Shown: positions 4,603 through 7,183 of the stretch, in pieces | Layout: the number at the start of each line of letters is the position of its first letter | How positions within the stretch are numbered: position 1 is the stretch's first letter | Source: T1Sed10-7 sp046483565 | GTDB lineage: Bacteria > Actinomycetota > Nitriliruptoria > Nitriliruptorales > Nitriliruptoraceae | DNA length: 7,183 bases | NCBI GenBank assembly: GCA_046483565.1 | Contig: JAWOCZ010000167.1 | Coordinates: forward strand, 1 to 7,183 | Direction of reading: 5' to 3' | Position numbers and translations under genes: made by a program | Notes under the pieces: model-generated | The model's input: only the letters and a program-made list of their open reading frames with translations | The model's database searches: none | Told to the model about the DNA's origin: nothing

Positions 4603-5511
4603 TCAGGCGAGCACCCGGAGCGCGCCGGGAACCGAGGTGAACGCCACCGCGTGGTGCTCCCCGGCGTAGTCCCCGTCGACCATCAGCGGCTGCGGGGTGG
4701 GCGAGGACAGGGTGAAGGCGGCGAGGTCGTGGTGGTAGCGCACGCCCCGGGCCGCGATGTGCTTGCCGTCCCGGAAGGTGCCGCTGAGGACCCCCAGCAG
4801 GCGGGGGGTGTTGGGCTTGTCGAGGGTCAGCAGGTCGAGCCCGAGGTCGAACGACGCCCACGGGTGCACCCGCATCGGTCGGGGCCCGAGGTAGGTGTAG
4901 GGGTCGCAGTTGCCGATCATGGAGATCGCCACGGGCCCGAGGGTGGAGCCGTCGGGCAGGGTCACGGTGACCGTGGCGTCCTCCCGTCCCGATCCCATGG
5001 CCCACTCCCGTCCGACCGACCAGACGAAGGCGCCCTGGCGCAGCCAGCGCTTGGCCGCGGCATGCTGTTCCACGTGCCGGATCACGGCGGCGTCGAACCC
5101 GTAGCCGGCGTTGAAGCCGAAGTACCGCTCGCCGGCTAGGCCCAGGCTGATGCGGCGCGTCCGGTCCGCCCGGACCGCCTCCAGCAGCATCCCGGTGGCC
5201 TGGACGGCGTCGTTGGGCAGACCGAGGTTGCGGGCCAGGACGTTGGCGCCCCCGCCGGGGATGATGCCGAACCGCACCTCGGTCCCGGCCAGCGCCTGCA
5301 GCACCTCGTTGGCGGTCCCGTCGCCACCCAGCGCGAAGACGGCGTCCAGTCCCTCGTGCACGGCGCCCGCGGTCAGCAGGGTGGCATGTCCGCGCTGCTT
5401 GGTGGGCTGCACCGTCAGGTCCACGGCCGAGCGCAACGCCGAGGCGATGACGTCACGGACCTGGTCGTCGGTCGTCGTGGCGTTGGGGTTGAACACCAGC
5501 AGGGCGCGCAC
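4603..5511 (-). CDS. Diacylglycerol/lipid kinase family protein
   Basis: A 302-residue soluble protein of the DAGK catalytic family (COG1597/YegS-like), which phosphorylates a lipid such as diacylglycerol with ATP at the membrane surface. Motifs: MRALLVFNPNA (1-11) for the first strand, ALGGDGTANEV (60-70) holding the nucleotide-binding GGDGT, IIPGGGANVLARNLGLP (83-99, the family's PxGTxNxxAR motif with GG for GT), FGFNAGYGFDA (131-141, family 'GxGfDA') and MVDGDYAG (277-284, family DGE with Asp for Glu). The substrate cannot be named; mycobacterial relatives include lipids of the phosphatidylinositol pathway and sphingolipid-kinase-like enzymes. The start is GTG with GGAGG (5516-5520) 4 nt before it. 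It lies 61 nt behind the cystathionine gamma-synthase gene, same strand, and upstream of whiB as in mycobacteria. Confidence 0.92.
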   Translation of the reverse strand: MRALLVFNPNATTTDDQVRDVIASALRSAVDLTVQPTKQRGHATLLTAGAVHEGLDAVFALGGDGTANEVLQALAGTEVRFGIIPGGGANVLARNLGLPNDAVQATGMLLEAVRADRTRRISLGLAGERYFGFNAGYGFDAAVIRHVEQHAAAKRWLRQGAFVWSVGREWAMGSGREDATVTVTLPDGSTLGPVAISMIGNCDPYTYLGPRPMRVHPWASFDLGLDLLTLDKPNTPRLLGVLSGTFRDGKHIAARGVRYHHDLAAFTLSSPTPQPLMVDGDYAGEHHAVAFTSVPGALRVLA

Positions 5512-5515
5512 CCGG

Positions 5516-5520
5516 CCTCC
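5516..5520 (-). promoter_or_regulatory. Shine-Dalgarno of the lipid kinase gene
   Basis: On the minus strand GGAGG stands 4 nt before the GTG at 5511 and supports that start, which also places the conserved LLVFNPN strand at residues 4-10 as in relatives. Confidence 0.65.
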
Positions 5521-5537
5521 GATGTGCAGGGGTGACT

Positions 5538-5567
5538 GGCCGCGGGGAGCTCTCGCGGGCCGCGGGG
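5538..5567. repeat. Short direct repeat in the gap between lipid kinase and metB
   Basis: GGCCGCGGGG occurs at 5538-5547 and again at 5558-5567, flanking GAGCTC. The arms can fold into an imperfect GC hairpin just after the metB stop, so a weak terminator is possible; no U tract is seen. Confidence 0.4.
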
Positions 5568-5572
5568 CGAAT

Positions 5573-6733
5573 CTAGTGGGGGCCGGCCAGGTCCAGAGCG
5601 CGGTCGAGGTCGGCGAGCAGGTCGTCGACCGACTCGATGCCGACCGACAGGCGCAGCAGGTCGTCGGGCACCTCGAGCGCGGTGCCCGCGACCGAGGCGT
5701 GGGTCATGATGCCCGGGTGCTCGATCAGGCTCTCGACGCCACCGAGGGATTCGGCCAGGAAGAACAGCTGCGTCGACTCCGCGATCCGCTTCGCCGCACC
5801 GGCGCCCGCTGCCACGCGGAACGAGACCATGCCGCCGAAGTCCGACATCTGGCGAGCCGCCAGCTCGTGCCCCGGGTGGTGCGCGAGCCCGGGGTAGGCC
5901 ACGTGGGAGACGGCCGGGTGCTCCTCGAGCCGCTCGGCGATGCGGGCGGCGTTGCTGCTGTGGCGCGCCATGCGCACCTCGAGGGTCTTCACGCCGCGCA
6001 GGGTCAGCCAGGCGTCGAGGGGCCCGGGGACCGCGCCCACGGCGTTCTGCAGGAACGCGAGCTCGGTGGCGGTCTCCTCGTCGGTGCACACCGCTCCGCC
6101 GACCACGTCGGAGTGCCCGCCGAGGTACTTGGTGGTCGAGTGCACGACCAGGTCCGCCCCGAACTCGAGCGGTCGCTGCAGGGCCGGGGTCGCGAAGGTG
6201 TTGTCGGCCACCAGGCGGGCGCCGTGCTCGTGGGCGATCGCCGCCAGCGCCGTCAGGTCCACGATCTTCAGCAGCGGGTTGGACGGGGTCTCCGCCCAGA
6301 TCAGCCGCGTGTTCGGACGCAGGCCGGCACGGACCGCGTCGAGGTCGGCGAGGTCCACGGCGCTGACCTCCAGGCCGAAGCGGGTGTGGACCTGGGCGAT
6401 CTGCCGCCAGGTCCCGCCGTAGACGTCGTCGGCCATCAGCACGTGATCGCCCGGCGAGAGCAGCCGGAACACCGCGTCCTCGGCGGCCAGGCCCGAGGCG
6501 AAGGCCACCGCCCGGTCGGCGCCCTCCAGGGCGGCCAGGCAGGTCTCCAGCGCCGTCCGGGTCGGGTTGCCGGTCCGGGCGTACTCGTAGCCGGTGTGCT
6601 CACCGACCCGTGGTTGCGCGAAGGTCGAGGTCTGGAAGATCGGCACGGTCACCGCACCGGTGATCGGCTCCGGATCCTGCCCGGCGTGGATCGCGCGGGT
6701 CGCGAAGCCGTGGCTCGCGGGGTCATGGCTCAT
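5573..6733 (-). CDS. metB: Cystathionine gamma-synthase/gamma-lyase, PLP enzyme
   Basis: A 386-residue Cys/Met-metabolism PLP enzyme of fold type I, normally a cytosolic tetramer. Seen: YEYARTGNPTR (49-59, phosphate-binding Tyr and Arg from the neighbouring subunit), ASGLAA (79-84), DDVYGGT (102-108, Tyr105 stacking on the cofactor), AETPSNP (147-153), VADNTFATP (175-183, Asp177 bonding the pyridine nitrogen), HSTTKYLGGHSDVVGG (198-213, Lys202 the cofactor lysine) and SLGGVESLIEHP (near 335-346). The reaction is either cystathionine from O-acyl-homoserine and cysteine (synthase) or its cleavage to cysteine (lyase); sequence by eye does not separate them. The start ATG overlaps the TGA of the beta-synthase gene by 4 nt (ATGA, 6730-6733), and GAGG (6740-6743) lies inside that gene. 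This implies coupled expression of the two transsulfuration steps. Confidence 0.95.
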   Translation of the reverse strand: MSHDPASHGFATRAIHAGQDPEPITGAVTVPIFQTSTFAQPRVGEHTGYEYARTGNPTRTALETCLAALEGADRAVAFASGLAAEDAVFRLLSPGDHVLMADDVYGGTWRQIAQVHTRFGLEVSAVDLADLDAVRAGLRPNTRLIWAETPSNPLLKIVDLTALAAIAHEHGARLVADNTFATPALQRPLEFGADLVVHSTTKYLGGHSDVVGGAVCTDEETATELAFLQNAVGAVPGPLDAWLTLRGVKTLEVRMARHSSNAARIAERLEEHPAVSHVAYPGLAHHPGHELAARQMSDFGGMVSFRVAAGAGAAKRIAESTQLFFLAESLGGVESLIEHPGIMTHASVAGTALEVPDDLLRLSVGIESVDDLLADLDRALDLAGPH

Positions 6734-7158
6734 CGGTCACCTCGGGCGGCGAGGAAGGTCAGGACGTCTGCCTGGGTGACGACGCCGATCATCCGGCCGC
6801 CGTCGTGCACCATGATGGCAGGGTTGCCGCCGGCCAGGGACCCGAGGACGTGATCGAGCGGCTCCTCGGCGCCGATCGTGGGCAGGGGCGGCTGCAGCAC
6901 CTCGACGATCGGTCGCTGCATCGCTTCCGGGTCCCTGAGCGCCGCGTCGAGCAGGGCGTTCTCACGGACCGAGCCGATCACGTCCTCGCTGCCCGCGTCG
7001 TCGTGGACCCCGTCGCGGAACACCGGCATCTGGGAGACCCCGTAGGTCTGGAGCAACTCGATGGCAGCGGCGACGTCCTCGCCGGCCGAACTGGCACGCG
7101 TGAACAACGAGCACGCGGCGCTGGTGGACCGGATGAACCAGGCCAACAATGCCAACAT
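6730..7158 (-). CDS. cbs: Cystathionine beta-synthase, C-terminal CBS-domain part only
   Basis: The frame stays open to the window edge, but homology covers only about residues 25-142 of the frame read from the ATG at 7158. These form a CBS-domain pair: GEDVAAAIELLQTYGVSQMPVF (26-47), IGSVRENALLDAAL (61-74), VLQPPLPTIGAEEPLDHVL (87-105) and GRMIGVVTQADVLTFLA (121-137). This matches the C-terminal regulatory module of actinobacterial cystathionine beta-synthases (serine plus homocysteine to cystathionine), which senses nucleotides or S-adenosylmethionine in relatives. The large N-terminal PLP domain is missing. The first 24 residues (MLALLAWFIRSTSAACSLFT...) resemble nothing expected and are probably not part of this protein, because the sequence appears to change origin near 7085. 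The link to metB by ATGA overlap supports the cbs identity over an isolated CBS protein. Confidence 0.75.
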   Translation of the reverse strand: MLALLAWFIRSTSAACSLFTRASSAGEDVAAAIELLQTYGVSQMPVFRDGVHDDAGSEDVIGSVRENALLDAALRDPEAMQRPIVEVLQPPLPTIGAEEPLDHVLGSLAGGNPAIMVHDGGRMIGVVTQADVLTFLAARGDR

Positions 7159-7183
7159 CCGCGAACTCAGGGCCGAATACGAC
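7085..7183 (+). CDS. Unidentified partial coding frame at right edge
   Basis: From 7085 the + strand has 33 open codons to the edge. The peptide is hydrophilic and helix-like (AELARVNNEHAALVDRMNQ, then Asn-rich, ending RELRAEYD). It starts where beta-synthase homology on the other strand stops. The frame extends left to an ATG at 7061, but that part overlaps real CBS-domain sequence. I do not recognise the protein. It may be a piece of another gene joined by rearrangement or misassembly. Confidence 0.35.

Noticed and set aside
5111..6853. A 580-codon open frame on the + strand
   Set aside because: It lies antisense to the lipid kinase, metB and cbs genes, all with clear motifs. Stop-poor GC-rich DNA gives such frames, and the translation is Arg/Gly/Val-rich without domains.

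Overview
The window is about 7.2 kb of very GC-rich DNA from an actinobacterium (Actinomycetota). Markers for this are a WhiB iron-sulfur regulator, a PdtaS-type histidine kinase with the HHRVKNNLQ signature, several GTG starts, strong wobble-position GC bias and a DUF5317-type membrane protein. The genus cannot be fixed from sequence alone; a deep-branching actinobacterial class is as likely as a classical actinomycete. Both ends cut through genes, and the odd length suggests a whole contig.

Left part (1-1957): the tail of a degenerate HD-GYP-like protein (+) converges on a small multi-pass membrane protein of the DUF5317 type (-). That gene is divergent from an enoyl-CoA hydratase/isomerase family gene (+).

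Centre (1967-4602): directly behind the crotonase gene lies a small gene for a lysine/glycine-rich protein ending in a free-standing sigma-70 region 4 domain. Three bases later comes the PdtaS-type sensor kinase. A short tandem repeat and a strong stem-loop separate the kinase from a convergent WhiB1-like gene. The WhiB gene has a consensus-like promoter and a leader of about 170 nt that holds a small uORF and competing hairpins.

Right part (4603-7183, all - strand): a diacylglycerol-kinase-family lipid kinase, a cystathionine gamma-synthase/lyase and the C-terminal CBS region of a cystathionine beta-synthase. The last two overlap by 4 nt and form a sulfur amino acid (transsulfuration) pair. 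Homology to the beta-synthase stops abruptly near 7085, and the last ~100 bp read better as part of another gene on the + strand.

The order lipid kinase - whiB1 (same strand) - convergent pdtaS matches, from memory, the Mycobacterium tuberculosis Rv3218-whiB1(Rv3219)-pdtaS(Rv3220c) neighbourhood, so the core is conserved. The unusual member is the sigma region 4 protein in an apparent operon with pdtaS. WhiB1 proteins act by binding sigma-A region 4, so a free region 4 mimic beside them is the most interesting lead here.
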